This document shows positions 1-10,889 of a stretch of DNA of 64,000 bases, in pieces. Positions within the stretch are counted from its first letter, which is position 1. Every line of letters begins with the position of its first letter. Position numbers and translations under genes: made by a program. The DNA comes from Vanrija pseudolonga (Eukaryota > Basidiomycota > Tremellomycetes > Trichosporonales > Trichosporonaceae), in NCBI RefSeq assembly GCF_020906515.1, contig NC_085851.1:372001-436000 (forward strand), read 5' to 3'. The notes below the pieces were generated by a model. That model was not told the origin of the DNA and ran no database searches. It was given only the letters and a program-made list of their open reading frames with translations.

Positions 1-1356
1 GCTGTACGCCGTTGCCATCTCACTCTACAATCCAATCACACACCCGTCACCATCTCTCTCTCCCTCTCTACCTCCGGCCCTTGCCTCGGCTTCACCCTCC
101 CCTTCCCCCGTCCCCCTTCCCCCTCCCCCCCTCCCTTCCCCCCACCTTCCTCGCTCGACGCCGCAGCCCCCGGTTGGCTGTCCAGTTGTTCGACTCGGCC
201 TTCCTTCCCTCCCTCCTCACCGCGCCGCACATTCATTCCAATCAACAAGAACCACCACCTACCACCTTTTGTATTGTAGCATCATTTTTACTACCACTAC
301 GGCGGATCACATCTCGACGACGACGACTACGCCCCATCACCACAACCCACAACCACACCTACCCCCCACCTCCCCCTCCCTCCACGCTCACTCGGCCCCA
401 CTCGACACCGCCGTCACCGCCCTATCGCCGCTGGTCGTCCGCCCACCTCTGCTGCTACTTACTTTTGGCAGCATCAAGTCCTTGGCACGCCAGCTGCGCC
501 TACTGCATAGAGAAGGACACCTCTTGACCGACCGACACACGTACCGGTCACAATTGGCACTTTTTGGAGCGGCACTAGGTGGGTAGGTCGGTTGTACGCT
601 GCGTGCATGCCATCATGCCATGTCGCCATCGCTAGCATCGTTGCCGTCGTCCACCACGCTCACACAGCATCAGTAATCAGCACCTGCTCCGCCACGCTCG
701 TCATTGCCTTGTGGTTCAAGTCAGCTGCATCTCGGCACCGCGTGGCGCACACTTTGTGTGCTCCGCTCTATTTCAACCCCCATCGATAACTTCATCTCGC
801 TCCGAGTAGACCTCGGCCGCCGCCACCCGACCGACGACTAGCCGAGCGCTGCTCGCTCGCTCGCTCCACTGCTCGTGCGCCAGCCCATCTTAGTCTGGAC
901 AAGAGCATTTCCCGCCATCACCCGCTACCTGCGCAGCAAGCAAGACAAGCGAGAGGCAACAACCGTGCATACGGGTGAACGGGTTTGGCCGGTAACACGC
1001 GCTACCCACCTATCCCCTTGCCGCCGCGCCGCCGTTCATCTAGGCCCACATCACAGACCCCCTCATCGTCGCTCCTGACGGCTCAGGCGCAGTCGACCAC
1101 CACGCCCTCCACACCGCCGCCGCCCTCGCTGGCACGGTGACTCTGACTCGATCCGACGGGTGACGACCCCACCAGGCTCGGACACCTCGACCTCACCCCC
1201 ACCCGCCCCCACCAATCCCCACAGTGACATCGACCTCAAACAGAGCGTACACCAATCTAGGTCGCCCCCTCGACACGTCCGCCGGCTTGACGGCTCCTCC
1301 CTCTCTCTCACCCCCCCCCCCCACCCCACCCCAGTCCCCTCCCTACTGCCATCTCA
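1..1356 (+). other. Long pyrimidine-rich leader/promoter of the Ksp1-like kinase gene
   Basis: No conserved protein is visible in any frame. The plus strand is strongly C/T-rich, especially at 45-200 and 1170-1340, which is typical of fungal promoter and 5' UTR sequence. Open frames here encode only low-complexity Pro/Ser/Thr/His runs. A 5' UTR intron could start near 579 (GTGGGT) and end near 1173 (CAG after a CTGAC), but this is weakly supported. Confidence 0.5.
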
Positions 1357-4300
1357 ATGAGTGGACATGAATCGGCGCCCCGCAGTCCGGCCGCCGTCTC
1401 CCCGCCGCACATGTTTGGCATCTTAGATCGCTCTCCATCGCCCCGAGCGCGTGTCTCGACGCCAAGTCGCCTGCCAAGCATCACACACCACCAGCCGCTC
1501 GAGTTTGACGACATGGGCGGCCCAAGTCGTGTTACGCCAAAGGCAGCAGTGTTCGGCTTCTCACCCCCAAAGGTCGGAGGTACGCTACCTCCACCTGGCT
1601 TGGGAACATCGCCCGTCGCCGCGTCGATCCTCTTGACAAAGGCGGGGGCAGCACGGCCAATCCTCAGCCCCCAGCTCGTCTCGTCGCCCACCGCAGACAG
1701 CCACTTTCCCTTCTTCCCAGATCCTTCAGCTGGAAGCCCAAGACCCACGGCGGTCTTACCTTCCTCGCCCCGCGGCCCAGCAGGCGAGTTTCCCCCACGC
1801 TCGCGCCGCAACTCGGCGGCTATCGTCAGCATCTCCCTGTCGTCGCGCAGCCGCTCAAGAACGCCGCGTGGAAGCGCGTCAGTCCTCCCTGCACGGTCTG
1901 GATCGGGCACGCCAAGTAAAGCCCCAACACCAAGGGCCGAAGTCCCACCATCACTCCTCACAACCGGCAGCGGCGGAGCAGAAGCGTGGGCACCTGGCGT
2001 GGAAGACATGGACGAATGGAACCTCGCCGGCGGTGTGCTCCTCGACAACGATGACGCCGACGAACGGGCAGAATCCATGTCATTTGACGACGAAGAGTAC
2101 CCGAACGGCCGCAGCTGGACCCAGGAGTCGGAGGCGTCTCATGCAGCCGACGTCCTCACGCCGGGCATGATTTTCGGCGAGGGCCTGCAATTCGAGGGCG
2201 ACGTGATTGAAGCCGCAGTCGGGCGCGTGCAAGTTGGCGAGTCGACTATTGAACACGGCCTTCCTCTGCGTCGCGACGGCAGTTCGATGGGCGCACCCCG
2301 CGCCGCAGGAGGCACCACCCCGCGCGTCAAGAAGACTTATGAGGTTATCAGGCAGCTCGGATCGGGCTCGTACGCCGTCGTGTACCTCGTGCGGGAACGT
2401 GGAGGCCGCAAGCGCGAGTACGCCCTCAAGTGCTTGAGTAAACACGACCTGGAAGAGGAGCAGTTGGAAACCCAGCTCTTTGAAGCCACCATCCACCTCT
2501 CGCTCCCCATCCACAAGAACCTTGTGACCCTTCACGACACGCTCCAGACGCGCAACTGGCTCTTCCTCCTCCTCGAGCTGTGCCCGGGTGAAGACTTGTA
2601 AGTTGGTCGTGTGACGACGCGCCAAGTTCCTGACCCCTCTCCCTTCAGGTTCTACTGGCTGGAGCGCTCGCGTGACGCCTCGCCTCCGACTACTACGACC
2701 AAGCTGCCCAACAACATTCGCGGGGCCATGGACATCACGTCGTCGTCGCTGCTGTCCTCGTCGTCGATCCCGTTCTCATCTTCCCAGCTCTTCTCAAACT
2801 TCCCGTCGTCATTTACAAACTCGCCGAGCACGTTCTCTGGCAACGGGTTTGGCTCGGGAAGCTTCAACGCTTCTCCTGCTTCTCTCCTGTTTGCACACCA
2901 CAATGGATCGTCGCATCTGCAATCCTCTGTCAATTCACACGCCGCAACGCCCCCAACTCCTTCACTCCTTTCGGCGTTCTCTGCCAACACTCTCCTTACC
3001 CAGCGCCGTCTGCGCCTCATCGCGTCCATGTTCTCGCAAATGTGCGACGCCGTTGCAGTATGCCACGACGCAGGCGTGTCACACCGCGACATCAAGCCCG
3101 AGAACTTTATCTGCTGTGACTCTGTCGAGCTCGAGGCCGAAGTGGACAACCGCATGCTCAGCGCCGACGGCGGCCCATCACCAGATTTCGGCCCGCAGGC
3201 GAAGCGCAAGGTTGTCGTCAAGCTCACCGACTTTGGCCTCGCCACGACCGAAGAGGAGTCGGGCGACGTCGAGTGCGGCTCCAAGCCCTACATGTCTTAC
3301 GAGTGCAGGAACAACCTTGGCCCGACATATCGCCCTGCTCCTGCCGACGTTTGGTCGCTCGGCATCGTCCTCATCAACATGCTCTTCCACCGCAACCCAT
3401 GGAAGGACCCCACCGAAGGCGACCCAAACTTTGACACCTTCCTCGTCAACCCCACGCAGTTCTTCACCACCAAGTTCACTGGCATCGGCAAGGAAGTTGC
3501 CACTTATATCGCCGAGCACGTTCTTTGTGTCGAGGTCGAGGACCGTGTTAGTGCTCGCGAGCTCGGCCAGTGGATCAAGTCGCTGCCTGAGATGATTGCA
3601 GGCAGGCGCGCTCTCCATGCCCTCAAGATGGCCCGCCTCGACACACGCGCCAAGCAGACTGCCGCCGACAAGGGCCTGTTTGTCAAGTCGCCTGTTGCCC
3701 AGGCCAACAGCAACCTTGTCCCGAAGAGCGCTTTGGCATCTGCCCTCTCGTCCGCCGCTCCAGTGCCAATCCCGAACGCAGAGACTCCGAGAATGCCCGC
3801 GAGCGAGCAAGTCCCGTCATTGTCATCACTTCCTCCCCCCTCGGAACTTGCGCATGCTATCGGTGGACTCTCGCAGCCAGCTCCTACGCCAGATCTGGAC
3901 CGCGACGAGATCCGCTCGGCCACTACCATTGACGACCACCCAACGCCGACGGATATGAGCACGCTCGTGTCTCCCGAGCCGACTGAGAGCGGCGAGAATG
4001 ACGACAGCGAACACAGAGGCGATAGCGACGAGCGTGAAGCGGACGCAGACAAGAGGCACGAGGGCGACGAGCGCTCCCTCTCGACTCACAAGCGCCGCAA
4101 GCGTGGTGTTCGAAAGGGCAAGGCTGCGCAGGCCGCGCTCGCAGCCCAAGCCAGTGGCCAGTCACAGGATGAGCGCGACGCCTTCCTCTCGGAACTCGTC
4201 GCTGCGTCCGAGGAGCTGGCTCGCGACTTGTCCAAGAAGACGTCCGGTTCATTCATGCAGGAGGAGTTCCCTCCGCTTGGTACCTCGCCTGCCCAGGCAG

Positions 4301-5277
4301 CGGCGGCGCGCAAGTCCAAGTGGAAGGACTTCTTAGCCATGTCCAAGGGCAACCCCCAACTCGAGGCTCTCGCCCGTCGTGTCGCCGAGCGCGACGTTGG
4401 AGGGTGGTCCGCCCCCGCAAAGCTCCAGCAGGGTGTCAACCCCCAGCTCTCGCGCGTCGTCTACAACAAGCAGACTGCAACCTCGTCTGGATTCTCAAGC
4501 CAGCTGTCTTCTGTTGCGACGGCCTCGTCCAGCCAGACGAGCTCGTCCAACGGCGGACCCGAGGACGACGACTGGCGCCGCCGCCCCGCCCGTATCAACG
4601 AGGACCCCGAGCGAGAGGCCAGGGCCGAGAAGGCGGCTCATTCTCGCCCCACGGGCTCGCGCCGTGCCACCGAAGACTCGTCATCGCGCTCGCGCCAGGC
4701 AGCGCTTGCTGCTGCCGCCATTGCTGGCGGTATGGAGGGCCCCATGGGCTCGTTTGGCAAGCCCTCTCAACTTGGTGGCCGCCCCGCCGGCGTCCCGGCT
4801 CAGCTCGGTGCCCGGCCTGCCAACATTCCTGCACGCCCCGGTCGCTCATCCCACGCCCACGGCAAGCTCAGCTCGCACCGAGACCTTTCGGATGAGCGCT
4901 GGACTCCGCCAACGTCGTCGGTGCCGGTCTCGATCGGCGTCACCGTCACCAAGGACGCCGCCAAGCCCATTCTTCGCGAAGTGCCGAGCCACAACACGTC
5001 CAAGCTCAACTCGCCTGCGTCCAAGACCCTGACCATGTCGAACCCCGTCCCAATTCCATCCCCAACCTCGCCAATCGACCATCCGTCGCCGAACGGCCTC
5101 GGGAAGAGCACGCTCCCGCAGGCGTCGTCCGTTGCGAGCCTCGACACCATCACGGCCTCGAGTCCCATCACTGCCCACCACCCGAATGAGTCGCCCAACA
5201 AGCCCAAGCTCAAGGGCCAAATTCAGAGTCTGGCCAAGATGCTGGGCGGCCTCAAGACCGGCAAGGGCAAGGACTAA
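1357..5277 (+). CDS. Ser/Thr protein kinase, Ksp1/Ran1 family
   Basis: Two exons, 1357-2597 and 2649-5277 (51-nt intron), encode 1289 residues. The catalytic domain starts near residue 328: the glycine loop reads GSGSYAVV, the ATP lysine is in YALKCLSK (about 358), the catalytic loop is HRDIKPENF (559) and DFG is at 608-610. CGSKPYMSYECRN after DFG is characteristic of the Ksp1/Sks1/Vhs1/Ran1 group, which in yeasts acts in nutrient, TOR and filamentation signalling. About 110 Ser/Thr/Asn-rich residues are inserted between the hinge (FYWLE, about 415) and the helix before HRD; this is unusual for the fold. The 330-residue N-terminus is Ser/Pro-rich. The 570-residue C-terminal tail is low-complexity but contains an acidic/helical patch and EEFPPLG. 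ATG 1357 is the first in frame after the C/T-rich leader. Family is clear; the orthologue name is not. Confidence 0.9.
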
Positions 5278-6053
5278 AGAGACCCCCAGCCCTAAACCTC
5301 AACCCTCCCTCGCATCCATCAGCCTGTAACAAGTTCGTTCAACCGCGACTACATCCGGCCCCCCAACAATTTTTGTTTGTGTCTCGTATCCATTGCATAG
5401 GCCCAGGGCCGACCCTGGGTTGTTTGAGTGTAGTTAGCATAGCGAACGGAGCGGGCGGGGGGGAGGGTGGGTCGACGAGGAGGCAGGACCACAAACTGAC
5501 CACAATCACAACTGCTTGCATTATCGTATATCCTGAATCGAGGCGAATCAGGTTGATGTATGAGTATTAGAAGCCACGGATGGGGGGTGCCATGGGGGTG
5601 TGAACGCTGGTCCGAGTAGCTCGAGGGCCTCGGAATGCCGCTGACTGTGCACTAAAGTGCGGGTGTTGCTGTGGCGACAAGCCGGGGATGGCAGGCTGCC
5701 ATAACACGACCGAATGGGCCGTGCACTGCTCTCAGCGCTGTACACAAGACGAGCAAGACGCCGCATTCCCCACCCCGAGTCTCTCGGCGCACAAGTCATC
5801 GCCGCGTGCACTCCGCCGGCGCCGGGGCGGGGCCAATGATGCTGCTTGCTCCGCGATTCCCGGCCTGACGACGGGCGGGCGGGTGACAGCGGCATTCATT
5901 GGATTCCGCCCCGCCCTCCCATCCGACCGGTGCCTTACTGGATTCGTATCTCGGTATCCCGGTATATATGTGACGACGACGGTTCCCAGAGGTCCAGTCC
6001 GGCCCCACAGATCTACAACTATCTCTCTCACACGCCCCATCACCACCACAACA
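5278..6053. other. Intergenic: kinase 3' region and reductase promoter
   Basis: No supported gene. The region holds the 3' end of the upstream kinase gene and the promoter of the SDR gene. Short frames on both strands show no family resemblance. A TATA-like element lies at 5963-5969. Confidence 0.6.
5963..5969 (+). promoter_or_regulatory. TATA-like element upstream of the SDR reductase
   Basis: TATATAT lies 85-91 bases before the ATG at 6054, followed by a C/A-rich leader. Spacing fits a fungal TATA box. The call rests on sequence only. Confidence 0.4.
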
Positions 6054-7416
6054 ATGCCAGCAATCACAACCGGCCTGGTCCTCGTCACGGGCGCCTCGGG
6101 CTTCGTCGGGACGTGAGTATGGGGGCGGGGGAGTTGAGGGGGCGGGGCTTTGTAGGGGAGTCACTCACGCCCCAGCCACTGCGTCGCGGCGCTGCTCGAC
6201 GCCGGGTTCCGCGTACGCATCGCCGCCCGCTCAGAGGAGAAGGCGGCCCATGTGCGCAGCTTGTTCCCGCAGCACAAGGACAAGATCGAGCACGCCGTCG
6301 TGAAGGACATTGACGAGGTGGGTGGGACAAATGGCGCGGAAGCCGGGTGGGGAAGGAGAGCCACTGACACGTCCCAGCCCACCGCATACGACGCCGCCGT
6401 CGTCGGCGTCGACGGCATCCTGAACCTCGCGTCGCCTGTCACCATGTCGCATGTCGGCGACCCGAACGAGGTGATCGGGCCTGCGGTGCGCGGCATCACC
6501 AACCTGCTCAACAGCATCAAGGCGCACAACTCGACGCTTAAGCGGTTCGTCCAGATGAGCTCGGGCGCCGCGATGGGCGATTTTACCGCTGCGCCAGGGA
6601 CCGTGTGGGACGAGAGCCGTGAGTGGGGCGTGGGGGAGCGGAAGCTCACACCGCACGCAGACTGGAACGACCCCGCCATCGAGCGATGCGATACCCTCAA
6701 AGACAAGGTGCCCGGCCCGGACAAGTATTCTGGTGAGGTGCGCTACAGGGATGTGAGCTGACAGCCAGCGTCGAAAGCTAGGGCCGAGCGCGCGTTCTGG
6801 AAGTTTATCGCCGACACCAAGCCGTCATGGGACGCCGTGGCGCTCCAGCCCGTCTTTGTGAGTTGTGCCGTGTGATGTGGCTGACGGCAGTGCTTTGGTC
6901 CGCCGACCCAGTTCGCGCCGAAGGAGCGCCCTAGCTCGTTATGTGAGTTGGCCGCTTATTGCGCTGCTGACCCCCGAGTCCTCTTCAACAGCTTCTTGAA
7001 GCCCAACGCGCCGGCACAGCTGCTGTCCTACCCCTTCGGCAGCATGGTCGACGTGCGAGACGGTACGTGGGGTGCGAGGTAGCCAGGCTGACGCGACAGT
7101 GGCCAAGGTCTCCGTGCTGGCCTTCACGACGCCTGAAGCCTCTGGAACTTCCCCAGGCGAGCGTTACATCCTCGCAGCGGACACGCTGTGGGGCAACGAC
7201 CTCGCGCTTGGCGTCGAGCGCGTCGCCCCCGGCCCGGGATACCTCGCTGCCAGCTCCGATGTCGAGTGGCGCAAGAGCCTCGACGAGAAGATTGTCAAGT
7301 TTGATGGGCGCAAGGCGGAGCGCGTGTTCGGGTTCACGTACATGCCCAAAGACGAGTCTATCAAGTCGACTGCCGAGGCCATCTTCAAGGCGCGCGAAGG
7401 GGAGGAGCAGAAGTAA
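6054..7416 (+). CDS. NAD(P)-dependent extended-SDR reductase (aldehyde/dihydroflavonol reductase-like)
   Basis: Eight exons (6054-6112, 6176-6317, 6378-6618, 6661-6732, 6769-6857, 6891-6942, 6979-7062, 7100-7416) encode 351 residues. The N-terminus carries the Rossmann motif TGASGFVGT. The catalytic tyrosine and lysine are in YSASK, which appears only when the intron at 6733-6768 is removed. The layout matches the extended SDR family of dihydroflavonol, cinnamoyl-CoA and Gre2-like methylglyoxal reductases, usually cytosolic and reducing aldehydes or ketones with NADPH; the substrate cannot be told. The introns are tiny; that at 6858-6890 is 33 nt. The intron at 6943-6978 ends in GAG, and using the next CAG (ending 6991) would give an immediate stop. 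The gene stands alone between two kinase genes. Confidence 0.85.
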
Positions 7417-7881
7417 AACTATATAGATGTGGCGACAATGGATTCTTGTATCTTGTATGGTGGGGTGGTGGGGATGGCAGCGTCCGAGTCTCGAAGCAGA
7501 CTGACGAAGGAGACGTGGGGGCTCCCGAGTGCACAACAACACCAAGCCAGTGCTGAGTCTATCACCACCATCGTATGCATGCTTGAGCCCGACAATGCAG
7601 CAGGCCAGTCCTCCGCCAACCCCGCCCCGGCCCACCACTCAGGGCCGCACCCACCCGCCACTCACGCGAATGATTTTGACGGAACCAAAAATCAAACCAA
7701 CGCCCCCCCCGCCCAGACACAACAGGTTCAGAGTAAACAGCGGGCCAGTCGTCTGTCCGTCTGTCTGTCTGCTCCGTCGTTGAGCCACCCACCTCATCAC
7801 AACATTGTCGCTTGCCCTTGTTTCCCAATCTCACCAGTCGTCTCCACTTGGACACAGTACCATATCCACACACTACCCACC
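7417..7881. other. Intergenic: promoter of the Polo kinase gene
   Basis: No conserved coding sequence. The stretch before 7882 is C/A-rich, like other leaders in this window. Nothing else is recognised. Confidence 0.6.
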
Positions 7882-10651
7882 ATGGGCGCCGCCGACGCCG
7901 CCCAACAACCACCACCGCCACCGCACGGCGCCGACCCCGCCCGTCCGCGCTCGCCGCCGCCCCCGCGCAAGGACAAGCCTGTGCCCCCGACCCCGCCTTT
8001 ACACATCAAGGACCGCGGCCGCGGGGTGACGTACTCGCGGACTGGGTTCCTCGGCGAGGTAAGCATGCCACTGGAGCAGGGAGATATGCGCTGACTTTAC
8101 CAGGGCGGCTTCGCCCGTGTCTATGAGGTGTTTGATGAGGAGAAGACCCGCAAGGCGGTCAAGGTGGTCAACAAGGCGTCGATCAAGACCAAGAAGAACA
8201 AGACCAAGGTGGGTTGCCAGTGCGGTTGAGTAGCGCTGACAGGTGCCAGCTCTGGGCAGAGATCAAGCTCCACCAGATGCTCGTCCACCCCGACGTAGTG
8301 CGCTTCCACGACTGCTTCGAGGACGACGAAAACGTCTACATGGTGCTCGAGCTGTGCGAGAACGGGTCCCTCATGGACCTGCTCCGCCGCAGGAGACGCT
8401 ACTCGGAGCCCGAGGCACGCTACTTCCTCGTCCAGATCATCGGCGCATGCCTCTACATGCACGACATGAACGTCATCCACCGCGACCTCAAGCTCGGCAA
8501 CCTGTTCCTCGACGGCGACATGAACGTCAAGGTTGGCGACTTTGGCCTCGCCGCGCTGATCGAGAACCCTGGAGAACGGAAGAAGTGGGTTGGCATCTGT
8601 CTTACCCTGCTGACGGGCAGGACTATCTGCGGCACGCCAAACTACATTGCGCCAGAGGTGCTGTTTGACACGGCTAACGGACACTCGTTTGAAGTCGACG
8701 TGTGGTCCGTCGGCGTCATTCTGTAAGCTGTCCTCCACCCTTCATGGTAGCTGACCCCAGCTACACCCTTCTCATTGGCAAGCCTCCGTTCCAGACCAAG
8801 GACGTCAAGGCCATCTACCGCCGTATCCGTGAGAACCGGTACGAGTTCCCTCCCGACAAGGAGATCTCGACCTCGGCCATGGACCTCATTAGTAGCATCC
8901 TCAACTCGAACCCTGACATGCGCCCATCACTCCAAGCCATCCTCCAGCACCGTTGGTTCACCGACGGCCCCTTCCCTCCCTTCATCCCCCACTCGGCCAA
9001 CGACGGCACACCCGACTTCTCCAACCTCTCCACCTCCCAGAGCCGGCGCAACTTTGAGGCCGTCAAGCGCAAGGCAGCTGGAGCAGCTCCTCAGACGACC
9101 ACGCCGCCGCCCGCGGACAGGCCGTCGCAGCTCGGCTCCTCCATCTTAGCACAGGAGCGCGACTTTAACAATGCCGTGCAGCCCGACAGCCCCATCTCGG
9201 CCCTGCTCAACTCGGCTCGCCAGCCACTGGTCCAGGCCGCCGCGCCCATCAAGGAGCCATCGCTTCTTCGCAAGCTCAGCGCCGCTGGCGCTCAGAGCAC
9301 CCTCAGCCCCGCTCGCCGCCAAGCCGCCTCGGCTGCCCTGTCAAGGAGGCCACCACCTGGTCCCGCAACCAAGGCCCCAATCATGGACGACGTGGCGGAG
9401 GAGGACGAGGGAGACGACGGTGGCGACGAGGCCGAGCCCGTCAACCCTGTCGCGCGTGACCGCGAGGTCGCGGCTCAGAAGGCGCGCATCGTGTCGCAGA
9501 TGGCTGCCATGCGTTTGTCGGATACGGAGGAGACCCGCCCGCGCGAGGCGCGTGAGCCAAGAGATGAGCCCAGGCGCGAGCGGACAACATCGTCGGTTGC
9601 AACAAGCAGCAAGGCTCCCCTTGGCGAGACCATCTCGCAGCCGCAGCGCAGGTCCAAGGAGCCTGCACCAGCCAAGCCGCTCAAGTCGGCTGACCCGCTG
9701 TCACTATACGAGCTGTGCGAGCGCAACCTCGAGACTGGTATGGCTTTGGCGGCCACCGAAACTGGCTTCAGCACACCAGGTGAGCTATCATGACGCCGCT
9801 CAGCTGACACCTGCAGACATTGATCTCTCCCCGGCTGGGCCAAAGAAGTTTGTCGTCTCTTGGCTCGACTACACGGCCAAGTATGGCATGGGCGTCGTCC
9901 TGAGCGACGGCACCGTCAGCGTCCACTTCAACGACTCGAGCTCGGTCTCCCTCTCCCCGGCCAAGCAGCACGTCGAGTACCTTGGCCCTCCCACCGACTC
10001 GCGCGTCCAGGAGCGCCGCAACTTTGAGGCTGAATCCTACCCCTCTGAACTCAAGACCAAGGTCTTCCTCCTCCACCACTTTGAAAACTACATGCTCGGC
10101 AAGCTGTTAAGCGAGCAGCCTTACACCTATGTCGACACCAAGCTCAACAAGGGAATGGTCTACATCGAGCGCTACCTGCGCATGAAGCATGTCATTCTGT
10201 TCCGCCTGAGCAACCGCATCCTCCAGGTAAGCTGTCTGCTCCAGGAACATCAGCTCACACCCAGTTCAACTTTTACGACCACACCAAGCTCATTCTGTCC
10301 GAGAACGGCCTGGTCGTCTCCATCATCGACAAGCACCAGACTCTGCGCAGCTGGAGCCTCGAGGCGCTTCTCCGCCCCCCATCCGAAGACGAGTCGTCAA
10401 AGGAGCGGCGCAGAATCGAGACGGTCGTGCACAAGGTGCAGTACGCCAAGGACATTCTCACCAAGATCCGTCTGCATGGCCCCTCCAAGCCCAAGGACAA
10501 GGAGGAGCGCAGGGAGGATCGCAGGGAGGCTGTCGAGCCCGAAGCACCTCGCGAGCGCCGCGTTGACCGCGAGCGTGAGCGTGTGCACCGCCACCTCGGT
10601 GAGCGCGAGCGCGACCGCGACCGCGCCGCGCCCCGTACTCTCCGCACCTGA
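7882..10651 (+). CDS. CDC5: Polo-like kinase Cdc5
   Basis: Seven exons (7882-8058, 8104-8208, 8250-8584, 8621-8722, 8761-9779, 9817-10226, 10265-10651) encode 844 residues. A Pro-rich N-terminus of about 50 residues precedes the kinase domain: glycine loop [10 protein letters not shown] (about 58), HRDLKLGN (171), DFG (191), and activation loop [13 protein letters not shown] with the activating Thr at about 207. A disordered linker leads to the polo-box domain. Polo box 1 contains [11 protein letters not shown] (Trp about 595), and polo box 2 contains YDHTKLIL, the His-Lys pair that binds phosphopeptide. This kinase drives mitotic entry, anaphase and cytokinesis at spindle poles and the bud neck. 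The C-terminal 60 residues are a charged Arg/Glu tail. It converges on the Trf4-like gene with 238 bp between them. Confidence 0.95.
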
Positions 10652-10889
10652 TACCCGTCTCGTTGATTGCCTTGGCCCCTGCCTGTGTGCTATAGCTGCC
10701 CCGCCGTCCCCCCGGCCTCGTCTTCCGTCTCGAGCTTGCATTGCACATTCGTTGTACAACACACCGTAATATATCCCAGCAGGACTATGCATGGTTCGCA
10801 CAAGTTGCACAAGTGAGGACGGGACAGTGCACAACATGTCACATGCAGGATACCAATGCAAGAATGCGCTACAAACAACCACCGAACAT

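Noticed and set aside
12-527. 171-codon frame at the window start
   Set aside because: Its translation is only Pro/Ser/His/Thr repeats from the C/T-rich leader, with no family likeness.
706-730. GGTTCAAGTC resembling a tRNA B box
   Set aside because: No A box at the right distance upstream and no cloverleaf could be drawn.
9171-10769. 532-codon open frame on the plus strand over the Polo kinase gene
   Set aside because: It runs out of frame with PLK exon 5, which is firmly supported by family conservation and splicing. Its translation is Ser/Arg/Pro noise from GC-rich DNA.
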